From Paracoccaceae bacterium (GTDB lineage: Bacteria; Pseudomonadota; Alphaproteobacteria; Rhodobacterales; Rhodobacteraceae), in contig DOOI01000116.1 in the NCBI GenBank assembly GCA_003512825.1, positions 775 to 18,085 on the forward strand: 17,311 bases of DNA, given 5' to 3'. Below, piece by piece: positions 1 through 6,568 of this stretch. The position numbers were made by a program, and so were the translations under genes. Positions within the stretch are counted from its first letter, which is position 1. Every line of letters begins with the position of its first letter. The notes under the pieces were generated by a model, which did no database searches, was not told the DNA's origin, and saw nothing but the letters and a program-made list of their open reading frames with translations.

Positions 1-777
1 GCGGTCAAAATCGCAAAAATAGCCGTCGCGCACGGCACCAGTGTCTAGCATCAGCACATCGCCGCGCGTCAGGGGGCGTGCATCGGCGGGTGAGATGACA
101 TCGCCATAACCGCCCTGCCCGGCCCCACCAGCCACGTAGCTGACCCAATCTGCCCCCTCTTGCAAAAGCGCGATCTGAAAGCTGCGAAACACCTCCGCCA
201 AGGACATGCCGGGGCGGGCAAACTCGGGGACACGCGCATAGGCCGCATCCGCGACAGCGCAGGCCGCCCGGATTTTGGTGATTTCTGCTTCGGATTTCAC
301 CTCACGCGTGCGGAACACGGCTTGGGTGCCATCAACCATGCGACGCGTGCCAATCGCGGCCTCTACGCGCAAGAAGTCTGCCACTGGCATTCGCAAATGG
401 GTTTCCAGCCCCATGGGCAAACCAATACGCGCCGCTTCGGGCGTGAGGTCGCGCAGGGTGGCGGCAAGTAGCGACACACCGTCATCGTGGGGGTCTGGCG
501 CGCTCCATGTTCGGATATCGCGCAGCGATGTGCGGCTCATCAGCTCGGCCCCAATCGCAGGGATCACGGCAACGGGCGCTCCGCTGGCGGGAACAATCAC
601 AAACCAAGGCCGCGCCGGGCTTTCCCAAAAGCGTGTCAGAAATCCAGTGGTGTAAAAGACATCGGCAGGTGTAGTCAGCAAGACCGCCGCGAGGTCTGAT
701 TTGGCCATTTCCGTTTGGAGCGTGTGAATACGGCGGCGATATTCCTCGGCGGGAAAGATCAAGGAAGGCTCAGACAT
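1..777 (-). CDS. M24-family metallopeptidase (Xaa-Pro dipeptidase/creatinase type), 3' part missing
   Basis: The first 259 codons are present; the gene continues past the left edge. Residues 1 to about 140 look like the creatinase N-terminal domain (FPAEEYRRRI near residue 9, then TTPADVFYTTGF), and the rest is the start of the pita-bread catalytic domain. At the edge, DTGAVRDGYFCDFDR supplies the first two metal-ligand aspartates of the M24 fold (D245 and D256, spaced 11). The remaining His/Glu ligands would lie outside the window. M24 members cleave Xaa-Pro peptides, creatine-like amides or ectoine, so the substrate is open. The start ATG at 777 overlaps the TGA of the upstream PLP-enzyme gene (ATGTCTGA), which suggests translational coupling. 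Ectoine-degradation clusters also pair an M24 hydrolase, a PLP lyase and an Lrp-type regulator, but this N-terminus did not look like the ectoine hydrolase I remember. The family call is firm; the function is unknown. Confidence 0.88.
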   Translation of the reverse strand, partial: MSEPSLIFPAEEYRRRIHTLQTEMAKSDLAAVLLTTPADVFYTTGFLTRFWESPARPWFVIVPASGAPVAVIPAIGAELMSRTSLRDIRTWSAPDPHDDGVSLLAATLRDLTPEAARIGLPMGLETHLRMPVADFLRVEAAIGTRRMVDGTQAVFRTREVKSEAEITKIRAACAVADAAYARVPEFARPGMSLAEVFRSFQIALLQEGADWVSYVAGGAGQGGYGDVISPADARPLTRGDVLMLDTGAVRDGYFCDFDR

Positions 778-1821
778 CTTCGGGACCCTCGCTGAGGATG
801 GTGAGAACGCGGGCGTCTGGGCCGATCCCCAGACCACCTGCCAGAAGCGCCGCGATGCCCGCAGCGCCTGATGGGGTGGAGGCGAGGCCAGCGGCGGCAA
901 CGGCGGCGGCCCCTTTTGCCGCGTCCTCCTCGGAGAGGGTGATGAACCGATCGGCATCGCGGGCCAGATCAGCCAAGGCCAACATGGACGGGGTCTTGCA
1001 ATCGAGCCGCCCCATCGCAGAGACCGGGCCTTGTGTCTCGACAACCGCGCCTTGGCGGATGCTTTCGATCAGCGCCGGAGCGGCGCTGGGTTCGACGACG
1101 ATCATCTCGGGGGCGTCCCCCATGAAAGGCGCAATTCCGCCGCCACCGCTGCCGCAAGACCGCCCACACCGGCTTGCAACAGCACATGACTGGGCAGAGC
1201 TGCGCCGGATTGGGCAAAATCATCGACGATCTCGACTGCGAGATGGCGGTAACCTTCCATCACACGGAACGGCAGGTCTTCGTAACCGGGCCAAGACCCA
1301 TCCGACAGAAGCGTCCAGCCTTGGGCCTCGGCGGCGGCGCTGGCGGCGCGCATGCTGGCCTCGTAATCAACGCCGTCGCGCACAACCTGTGCTCCCATGG
1401 ATTGCAAGCGGTGCACAAACCCTTCTGGAACCGTCATCGCCAGATAAACCACGGCTTTGGCCCCAAAGACCCGCGCGCCTGCCGCGACAGACAGCCCATG
1501 ATTTCCGGCGCTTGCAGTGACATATGTACGCCCCTTGAGCGCCTGAGCAAGTTCCCCCCCGAGGGCCGCCGCATCGCGCGCGATGGCATGGGCCGCACCA
1601 AGCGCTTTGAAGCTGCCAAGACCCATCCGGCTGCGTTCATCCTTGACCCAAAGCCGCGCGACACCTGCGCGGGCAGCAAGATCGGGGCAATCACGCAACG
1701 CTGTGGGCTGATGTGCGGGGCATTGGGCCAAAAGGGCTGCAACAGATTTGGCATCTGCGCCCAGTTTTGGACGCAGCTCCGGCAGGCCATGGCCGCGGTA
1801 GGGGTTTGTCACTTGATCCAT
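770..1821 (-). pseudogene. Diaminopropionate ammonia-lyase family PLP enzyme, frameshifted
   Basis: A fold-type II PLP enzyme reads in two frames. Codons from ATG 1821 give 239 residues and stop at 1102; the rest resumes in another frame (IVVEPSAAP onward) to TGA at 770. In the first part, SFKALG carries the likely PLP lysine (K72), ASAGNHG is the substrate/cofactor loop, SWPGYEDLPF is typical of diaminopropionate ammonia-lyase, and GVGGL is the phosphate-binding loop. That family converts 2,3-diaminopropionate to pyruvate and ammonia; related enzymes act on serine or threonine, so the substrate is uncertain. The frames join between 1121 and 1136, and one added base would restore about 350 residues. 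This may be a real inactivating deletion or a sequence error. The start is supported by GGAGG eight bases upstream. The gene overlaps the M24 peptidase gene and is divergent from the Lrp-type regulator. Confidence 0.8.
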
Positions 1822-1996
1822 CTTGCAGGCCTCCGATGTCTGAAAGACAGAATAACCGCTTTTGCCCGCGGGGTTCTCGGAGAAATCCTTGGCTTTGAGG
1901 CCGAAAAAACGCTTGTATGAAGGCTATGGCACGGAATTTACGCCAAGGAGGCGCGCAGAACCTGCCAACACGGCGTATTTTGAGCTAGTAGGGCCT
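1822..1996. promoter_or_regulatory. Divergent intergenic region with a possible operator (dyad 1837-1849)
   Basis: This gap separates the minus-strand PLP enzyme from the plus-strand Lrp-type regulator and must hold both promoters. A perfect short dyad, TGTCT-GAA-AGACA, lies at 1837-1849, immediately upstream of the PLP-enzyme ribosome-binding site (GGAGG on the minus strand, 1830-1834). Lrp/AsnC regulators often control the divergent neighbour, so the dyad is a candidate operator, but its arms are only 5 bp and could be chance. I did not find a convincing -35/-10 pair. Confidence 0.3.
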
Positions 1997-2470
1997 ATGG
2001 ATAGATTCGATGCCCTGATCTTGGATGCGGTGCAAGGCAACACACGCTTGACCGCGGAGGCCTTGTCGCAATTGGTGTGCCTGTCGCCAGATGCCTGCCG
2101 CAAGCGTTTGGCCCGGTTGCGGGCCGAGGGCTATATCGAGGCCGATATTGCTGTGCTTAATCCAGCAAAATTGGGCCGCGGGCTTATGGTGATTGTGGAG
2201 GTCTCGCTCACATCGGAGCGCGCGGCCGATATTGACACGTTCCGCGACCGCATGAAATCCGCGCCAGAGGTGATGCAATGTTATTATATCACTGGGAACA
2301 GTGACTTTTTGCTGATCATTTCGGCCAGTGACATGGCGGATTATGAGGCCTTTACGCGCCGTCATTTCTTTGCCGATAGCAATATCATGCGCTTTCGCAC
2401 CAGTGTGGTGATGGACCGGGTGAAAACCGGATTTTCCATCCCCATTCCGGGGCTTCACAGCCCCGAGTAA
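1997..2470 (+). CDS. Lrp/AsnC family transcriptional regulator
   Basis: The 157-residue protein has the family's usual length. It starts MDRFDALILDAVQ, the normal Lrp beginning. An AsnC-type helix-turn-helix occupies about residues 18-48 (ALSQLVCLSPDACRKRL), and an RAM effector-binding domain about residues 65-150 (VIVEVSLT, then CYYITGNSDFLLII). The frame is open 45 codons further upstream, but that part lacks family character, so ATG 1997 is preferred; its Shine-Dalgarno (AGGG, 3 bases from the ATG) is poorly spaced. The regulator probably senses an amino acid or a related effector. Its position, divergent from the PLP lyase and M24 peptidase genes, suggests that it controls them. It is convergent with the BKACE gene, with a 7-base gap. 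Confidence 0.9.
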   Translation: MDRFDALILDAVQGNTRLTAEALSQLVCLSPDACRKRLARLRAEGYIEADIAVLNPAKLGRGLMVIVEVSLTSERAADIDTFRDRMKSAPEVMQCYYITGNSDFLLIISASDMADYEAFTRRHFFADSNIMRFRTSVVMDRVKTGFSIPIPGLHSPE

Positions 2471-2487
2471 CGCATTTTCAAAATGCG
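2448..2487. terminator. Possible bidirectional terminator between convergent genes
   Basis: Two hairpins lie back to back at the meeting point of the Lrp-type and BKACE genes. The first is CGGGGCT-TCAC-AGCCCCG at 2448-2465, inside the end of the regulator gene. The second is a perfect palindrome, CGCATTTTCAAAATGCG, at 2471-2487, which begins directly after the regulator's TAA and contains the TGA of the BKACE gene. Neither is followed by a long T tract, so factor-independent termination is not certain. Confidence 0.4.
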
Positions 2488-3410
2488 ACGCGATCGGCGC
2501 CTTTGAGAGCGAGGATTTCGCGGGCCTCATCGGGCGTGGCCACTTCCAAACCCAGACCTTCCAGAATTTGGCGCGCCGCGCGCACTTGCTGGGCATTGGT
2601 TTCAGCCAAAGTCCCCGGCCCGGCCCAAAGACTGTCTTCGAGACCAACGCGGATATTTCCGCCCATGGCCGCAGACATTGCCGCAATGGGCAATTGGTTG
2701 CGCCCTGCGCCCAATACAGACCAGCGATAGGTATCACCAAAGAGCCGATCGGCCGTGCGCTTCATATGCATGACATCATCGGGATGTGCGCCGATCCCGC
2801 CCATCAGACCAAAAACGGTCTGGATGAAGAGTGGCCCCTGCACGAGCCCCTCATCGACGAAATGCTTGAGATTATAGAGATGCGCGGTGTCGTAGCATTC
2901 AAATTCAAAGCGCGTGCCATTGGCACCGAGCGTGGTCAGGATATGCTCGATATCTGCAAAGGTATTGCGGAAAAGAATTGATTTATCAGCAATATATGTC
3001 TGCTCCCAAGCATGTTTGAGTTGCCCTTCAAAGCGTTTGAGCATCGGGAACAGACCAAAATTCATCGAGCCCATGTTCAATGAGGCCACTTCAGGTTGCC
3101 ATGTGGCGGCGGGCCTGACGCGCTCTTGAATGCTCATGGTGGGGGCACCGCCTGTGGTGATGTTGACCACACAGTCGGAGCGCTGCTTGATCATTTGCAA
3201 GAATGGCAAAAACGCTTCTGGGGTTTGGTCAGGGCGGCCATCTTTGGGGTCGCGCGCATGAAGATGCACCACCGCCGCCCCGGCTTCGGCCGCACCGATT
3301 GCGGCATCGGCAATCTCTTGCGCGGTCACTGGCAAATAGGGTGACATCGATGGGGTATGGATAGCCCCTGTGACGGCACAGGTGATGATGACTTTGCGAT
3401 TGCGGCCCAT
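2478..3410 (-). CDS. BKACE family (DUF849) beta-keto acid cleavage enzyme
   Basis: The 310-residue protein has the standard BKACE length. This family condenses a beta-keto acid with acetyl-CoA, releasing acetoacetate and a new CoA ester. VHLHAR (H49 and H51) and GLEDS (E258) match the zinc-binding His-x-His plus Glu, and R254 and D259 lie in the usual catalytic loop (RVGLED). TGAIHTPSMSPYLPVT is the typical N-terminus. The frame is open far upstream, antisense to the dehydrogenase gene, but the start at 3410 is fixed by GGAGG six bases before the ATG and by homology. It is divergent from a short-chain dehydrogenase, which could supply its keto acid from a 3-hydroxy acid, as in carnitine breakdown. 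Known substrates in the family vary widely and this one cannot be deduced. Family assignment is secure. Confidence 0.93.
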   Translation of the reverse strand: MGRNRKVIITCAVTGAIHTPSMSPYLPVTAQEIADAAIGAAEAGAAVVHLHARDPKDGRPDQTPEAFLPFLQMIKQRSDCVVNITTGGAPTMSIQERVRPAATWQPEVASLNMGSMNFGLFPMLKRFEGQLKHAWEQTYIADKSILFRNTFADIEHILTTLGANGTRFEFECYDTAHLYNLKHFVDEGLVQGPLFIQTVFGLMGGIGAHPDDVMHMKRTADRLFGDTYRWSVLGAGRNQLPIAAMSAAMGGNIRVGLEDSLWAGPGTLAETNAQQVRAARQILEGLGLEVATPDEAREILALKGADRVAF

Positions 3411-3546
3411 AGTTTCCTCCCCGACGGCGCGCTTCGGCGCGATTGCGGTCATCATGGCGGTGAATGGCGCGTTGGCAAGGGTGGGAATTTGCTTTTCACC
3501 GAAGGAGCGGCGCGCCAGACTGCAGTGAGGGACATGGGAGAGAGCG
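3411..3546. promoter_or_regulatory. Divergent promoter region between BKACE and SDR genes
   Basis: These 136 bases must carry the promoters and leaders of both divergent genes. A short hairpin with a TTCG loop (CGCGC-TTCG-GCGCG, 3427-3440) lies in what would be the BKACE leader. Ribosome-binding sites are visible at each end: GGAGG for the minus-strand gene and GGGAGAG for the plus-strand gene. A TTGGCA at about 3470 is a possible -35 box, but no matching -10 box is clear. Confidence 0.35.
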
Positions 3547-4314
3547 ATGGATTTGGGATTGCAGGGCGCGCGGGTGATCGTCACGGCGGGTGCAGGCGGA
3601 ATTGGCCGGGTGATTGTAGACGCGTTTCGGGCAGAAGGCGCGCAGGTGGCGGTCTGCGATATCGATGAAGCGGCACTTGCAAGCCTGCCCAAAGATGTCT
3701 TTCGCGCCAAGATCGATGTGGCTCAGAGCGCCGCGTTAGTCGGCTTCATGGCCGATGCCATGGCGCATTTGGGGGGGCTGGATTGCTTGGTGAATAATGC
3801 CGGGATCGCGGGCCCCACAGCACGGATCGAAGACCTTGATGCCGCCGCTATTTCGCATTGTCTTGCGGTTTGCCTCACCAGTCAGTTTTTGACCATTGGC
3901 CAAGCCGTGCCCGAATTGAGACAGAGCGAAAACCCCTCGATCATCAATATATCCTCTCTGGCAGGCAGGCTTGGCTTCAAGCTGCGGAGCCCTTATGCGG
4001 CAGCGAAATGGGGGGTCATTGGGCTGACAAAATCAATGGCCGTAGAGTTGGGGGCAGATCGTATTCGGGTGAATGCCGTGTTGCCGGGGATCGTCGCGGG
4101 AGATCGGCAGCGCCGGGTGATGGAGGCACGGGCACAATCGCGGGGTCTGCCCTTCGCGCAGATCGAAGCAGAGGCGTTTTCTTATACGGCGATCAAGGAC
4201 TACGTGACACCCGAGCAAATCGCGGACCAGATCTTGTATCTCGCCTCGGCACGCAGCAAGACAATGACCGGACAAGCGATTTCTGTGTGCGGTGACACGG
4301 GGCTATTGGGATAA
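3547..4314 (+). CDS. Short-chain dehydrogenase/reductase (SDR) family oxidoreductase
   Basis: This 255-residue classical SDR is full length. The Rossmann nucleotide-binding motif is TAGAGGIG (residues 13-20), NNAG is at 82-85, and the catalytic set is S136, Y149 and K153 (Y149-x3-K153, with Ser 13 residues before Tyr). An acidic residue after the second strand (CDID, near 37-39) favours NAD over NADP. GGGAGAG lies just upstream of the ATG. It is divergent from BKACE and would fit oxidation of a 3-hydroxy acid to the beta-keto acid used by that enzyme; this is inference from context. The C-terminus TGQAISVCGDTGLLG is typical of the family. Its stop lies only 4 bases from the convergent amidohydrolase stop. 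Confidence 0.92.
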   Translation: MDLGLQGARVIVTAGAGGIGRVIVDAFRAEGAQVAVCDIDEAALASLPKDVFRAKIDVAQSAALVGFMADAMAHLGGLDCLVNNAGIAGPTARIEDLDAAAISHCLAVCLTSQFLTIGQAVPELRQSENPSIINISSLAGRLGFKLRSPYAAAKWGVIGLTKSMAVELGADRIRVNAVLPGIVAGDRQRRVMEARAQSRGLPFAQIEAEAFSYTAIKDYVTPEQIADQILYLASARSKTMTGQAISVCGDTGLLG

Positions 4315-4318
4315 GCCC

Positions 4319-5971
4319 TTACCCCCGCGCCTCATAGACGGTTTGGCCTTTGAACACCGTGCGCGCGACGCATGTGGCAAAAAGTGCCGCGTTGCTTTGG
4401 CTGAAAGGGTCTGTTTCGAGCAGGATGTAATCGGCCCAAAGGCCGGGCTTCAATTGGCCCGTCTGGCCAGCGAGACCCATGGCGCGCGCGGCATTGCGCG
4501 TAAATAGCGGCAAGGCCTCGGCAAGTGAGATGGCCTCATCGGGGGCAACGCTGCCGGGGTAGGCCCTCGAGGGATCCCGGCGCGATATCATCCCCGCCAA
4601 ACCGCTCCATGGATTGGCATCTGGTGCCGAAGCAGGCGAGTCGGTGCCAAAGATGACTTCTGCGCCAGCGGCAAGCAAGGCGCGGATCCGGTGCACCTGA
4701 GCGAGGCGCGCCGCACCAAGGGCCGCAACTTGGGCAGACGTCGCGGCATTGGGCATCCAAAGCTTCGGGGACACCTCGGCTACGGCATTCAGCGCGGCAA
4801 AGCGTGGCAGGTCAGTGTCGGAGATAAAGGTGCAATGTGCGATTTCATGGCGTGGGCCATTGGGGCCATTGGCGGCGCGCGCGGCGGCAATAGCGTCAAG
4901 CCCCTTGCGGGCCGCATTATCGCCCACGGCGTGCATTTTCACGCAAAACCCTGCTGCATCATGTTCGGTGACGATCTGCGCCAAGTGCTCTGGCGCAAGC
5001 AAGAGCGTGGCGTCAGGACTATGGGTGGCCGGATAATAGCCCGGTCGCGCCAGATAGGGAGCAAGGAATGACGCCGTATAGGCAGGCGCAACCCCATCCA
5101 AGAAAAGCTTGGAAAAATCCAGTCCCAGACCTGGGCGGCGATACGTGGCGCGCAAGTCATTGAGCCGGGCCAAGGGAATGAGATCATTGGACAGCGGGGA
5201 GAAAGCCGTGAGATGGGCCGCCGCATGAAGGTGAAGTCGGCCCTGATCATGGGCGCGGGCATAGGCCGCAAGGTCGGCGGGATCGGCAGAGGGCTCCTTG
5301 AAGCCTGTGTAGCCAAGACTGTTGAAATATCGCACCGCGTAATCGCAGGCCTGATCAAGCTGTTCGGCGCTCCATGGCAAATGGCGCATGACAGGCGCGC
5401 AGGCGGCTTCGGCCAAAAAGCCCGAGAGCGCGCCGGAGGCCGAACGCCCCATCACGCCACCGGAAATTTCAGCTGTGCTGTCTGAGAGGCCTGCGGCGTC
5501 CAAGGCTTTGGAGTTGCACCACAATGCGTGCTGGGTCGTGTCCGAGAGCGCGACCGGGTGATGTGGGGCCAACTGGTCGAGCCATGCGCGCGGCGACTGC
5601 GCTATTTCTGCGCTCATGTCATAGCGCCATGGCCCGCCGCTGATCCAAGCGCCCTTGGGCAATCGGGCTGCGCGGGTGCGAACGGCTTCGGCCAGTTGCG
5701 GCACTGTCGCTTGATAGCCAGTATAGACCTGAAAAAGATCACGACAGCCCCCCCAGAGCGCATGTGTATGGCTTTCGATCAGGCCGGGCATCAGGGCCGC
5801 GCCGCGCAGGTTTTCCCGCACTGTATGCGCGCCGCTGAGTGCTTCTATTTCGGGCAAAGTGCCAACGGCGAGGATCCGGCCTTTGGCAATCGCCAGCGCC
5901 TCGGCGCGCGGATAGGCGGGATCCATTGTCAGGATCGGGCCGCCGAAAAGAATATGATCTGCTTTCGCCAC
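4319..5971 (-). CDS. Amidohydrolase family protein (YtcJ-like)
   Basis: This 550-residue metal-dependent hydrolase belongs to the amidohydrolase_3/YtcJ group. The HxH metal motif is in PGLIESHTHA (H68 and H70). KLFLDG (K288) corresponds to the lysine of the TIM barrel, H347 (KMHAVGDNA) and H379 (IAHCTF) are the next ligands, and FGTDSP (D444) is the last. The C-terminal strand returns to the small beta-sandwich (GLWADYILLETDP). Such enzymes hydrolyse amide or ring C-N bonds in the cytoplasm; no signal peptide is seen. The start codon is GTG at 5971: an in-frame TGA lies just upstream, and the nearby ATGs are in another frame. It is divergent from the MarR-TRAP operon and shares a candidate operator with it, suggesting that it acts on the imported compound. 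Confidence 0.9.
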   Translation of the reverse strand: MAKADHILFGGPILTMDPAYPRAEALAIAKGRILAVGTLPEIEALSGAHTVRENLRGAALMPGLIESHTHALWGGCRDLFQVYTGYQATVPQLAEAVRTRAARLPKGAWISGGPWRYDMSAEIAQSPRAWLDQLAPHHPVALSDTTQHALWCNSKALDAAGLSDSTAEISGGVMGRSASGALSGFLAEAACAPVMRHLPWSAEQLDQACDYAVRYFNSLGYTGFKEPSADPADLAAYARAHDQGRLHLHAAAHLTAFSPLSNDLIPLARLNDLRATYRRPGLGLDFSKLFLDGVAPAYTASFLAPYLARPGYYPATHSPDATLLLAPEHLAQIVTEHDAAGFCVKMHAVGDNAARKGLDAIAAARAANGPNGPRHEIAHCTFISDTDLPRFAALNAVAEVSPKLWMPNAATSAQVAALGAARLAQVHRIRALLAAGAEVIFGTDSPASAPDANPWSGLAGMISRRDPSRAYPGSVAPDEAISLAEALPLFTRNAARAMGLAGQTGQLKPGLWADYILLETDPFSQSNAALFATCVARTVFKGQTVYEARG

Positions 5972-6001
5972 GGCCCTGCCCCATCATGACTGTTCACGCT
6001 T

Positions 6002-6031
6002 AGGATAAAAATTCTGTTGATTTGGTCAACA
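6002..6031 (-). promoter_or_regulatory. Promoter of the amidohydrolase gene overlapped by a MarR-type dyad
   Basis: On the minus strand, TTGACC (6029-6024) and TATCCT (6007-6002) are separated by 16 bases, a good -35/-10 pair about 30 bases before the GTG start. A perfect dyad, TGTTGATTTGGTCAACA (6-bp arms, 5-base centre), spans 6015-6031 and covers the -35 box. Its size fits a MarR-dimer operator. A plus-strand promoter for marR would have to overlap the same bases (TTGATT at 6017), but its -10 is weak. Binding by the adjacent MarR protein is inferred. Confidence 0.55.
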
Positions 6032-6067
6032 AAATGTTTAGCCTTAATGAACGCAAGAGGACATGCG

Positions 6068-6568
6068 ATGGCGTCAACAGCGAAAACACAAGCTGGGCAA
6101 GTTCATCCGCCCATTCAAAAACTCCGCCAAGCGCTGAGTTTTCGTGTGGCGCGTCTGGCCGCCCTTAATGAGCGCGCTGGCAGCTTTCATTTCCAAGCAG
6201 CGTTTAACCTGCGGCTCAATGAATGGCGCGTTCTGGGCCTGACGGTGCCAGAGGGGAAAATCCTGTTTTCAGAGCTGCGCGAGATTTTGTGGATCGACAA
6301 AGGGCAATTGTCGCGGGTGGTGAAATCCTTGGTAGACGCGGGCCTCATTGAGACATCAGCGGCCCAAAAAGACGCGCGCCAGTTGGAATTGACCGCCACT
6401 GAAAAAGGAAAGCGCGTGCATGATGAAGCGCTGCGCTTCACCCAAGGCCGCAATGAGGCCGTAGTGGAAACACTCACACCAGAGGAATGTGCGACATTTC
6501 TAGGGATTCTTGATAAAATTTTGAGCCATAACGAAGAGCTGGCCCATAAGAGAGGCCATTTCAAATGA
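6068..6568 (+). CDS. MarR family transcriptional regulator
   Basis: The 166-residue protein has the MarR winged helix-turn-helix in its middle: FNLRLNEWRVLG, then ILWIDKGQLSRVVKSLVDAGLI as the recognition region, then AAQKDARQLELTATEKG as the wing. The flanking helices would form the dimer interface. Three starts share the frame (TTG 6017, ATG 6047 and ATG 6068). ATG 6068 is chosen because AAGAGG lies seven bases before it and because the earlier codons would run through the dyad operator. The stop overlaps the start of the TRAP permease (ATGA), so the two are co-translated. It probably represses its own operon and the divergent amidohydrolase gene until a substrate-related ligand binds. Confidence 0.9.
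   Translation: MASTAKTQAGQVHPPIQKLRQALSFRVARLAALNERAGSFHFQAAFNLRLNEWRVLGLTVPEGKILFSELREILWIDKGQLSRVVKSLVDAGLIETSAAQKDARQLELTATEKGKRVHDEALRFTQGRNEAVVETLTPEECATFLGILDKILSHNEELAHKRGHFK

Noticed and set aside
1174..1920. A 248-codon plus-strand frame opposite the PLP lyase
   Set aside because: It is the reverse of clear PLP-enzyme coding sequence and has no recognisable domain.
3411..3710. N-terminal extension of the BKACE frame by about 100 codons
   Set aside because: It is antisense to the SDR gene and its promoter region, has no family character, and GGAGG plus homology set the start at 3410.
6017..6067. Longer MarR protein beginning at TTG 6017 or ATG 6047
   Set aside because: TTG 6017 lies inside the dyad operator, and ATG 6047 lacks a well-spaced ribosome-binding site; AAGAGG serves ATG 6068.
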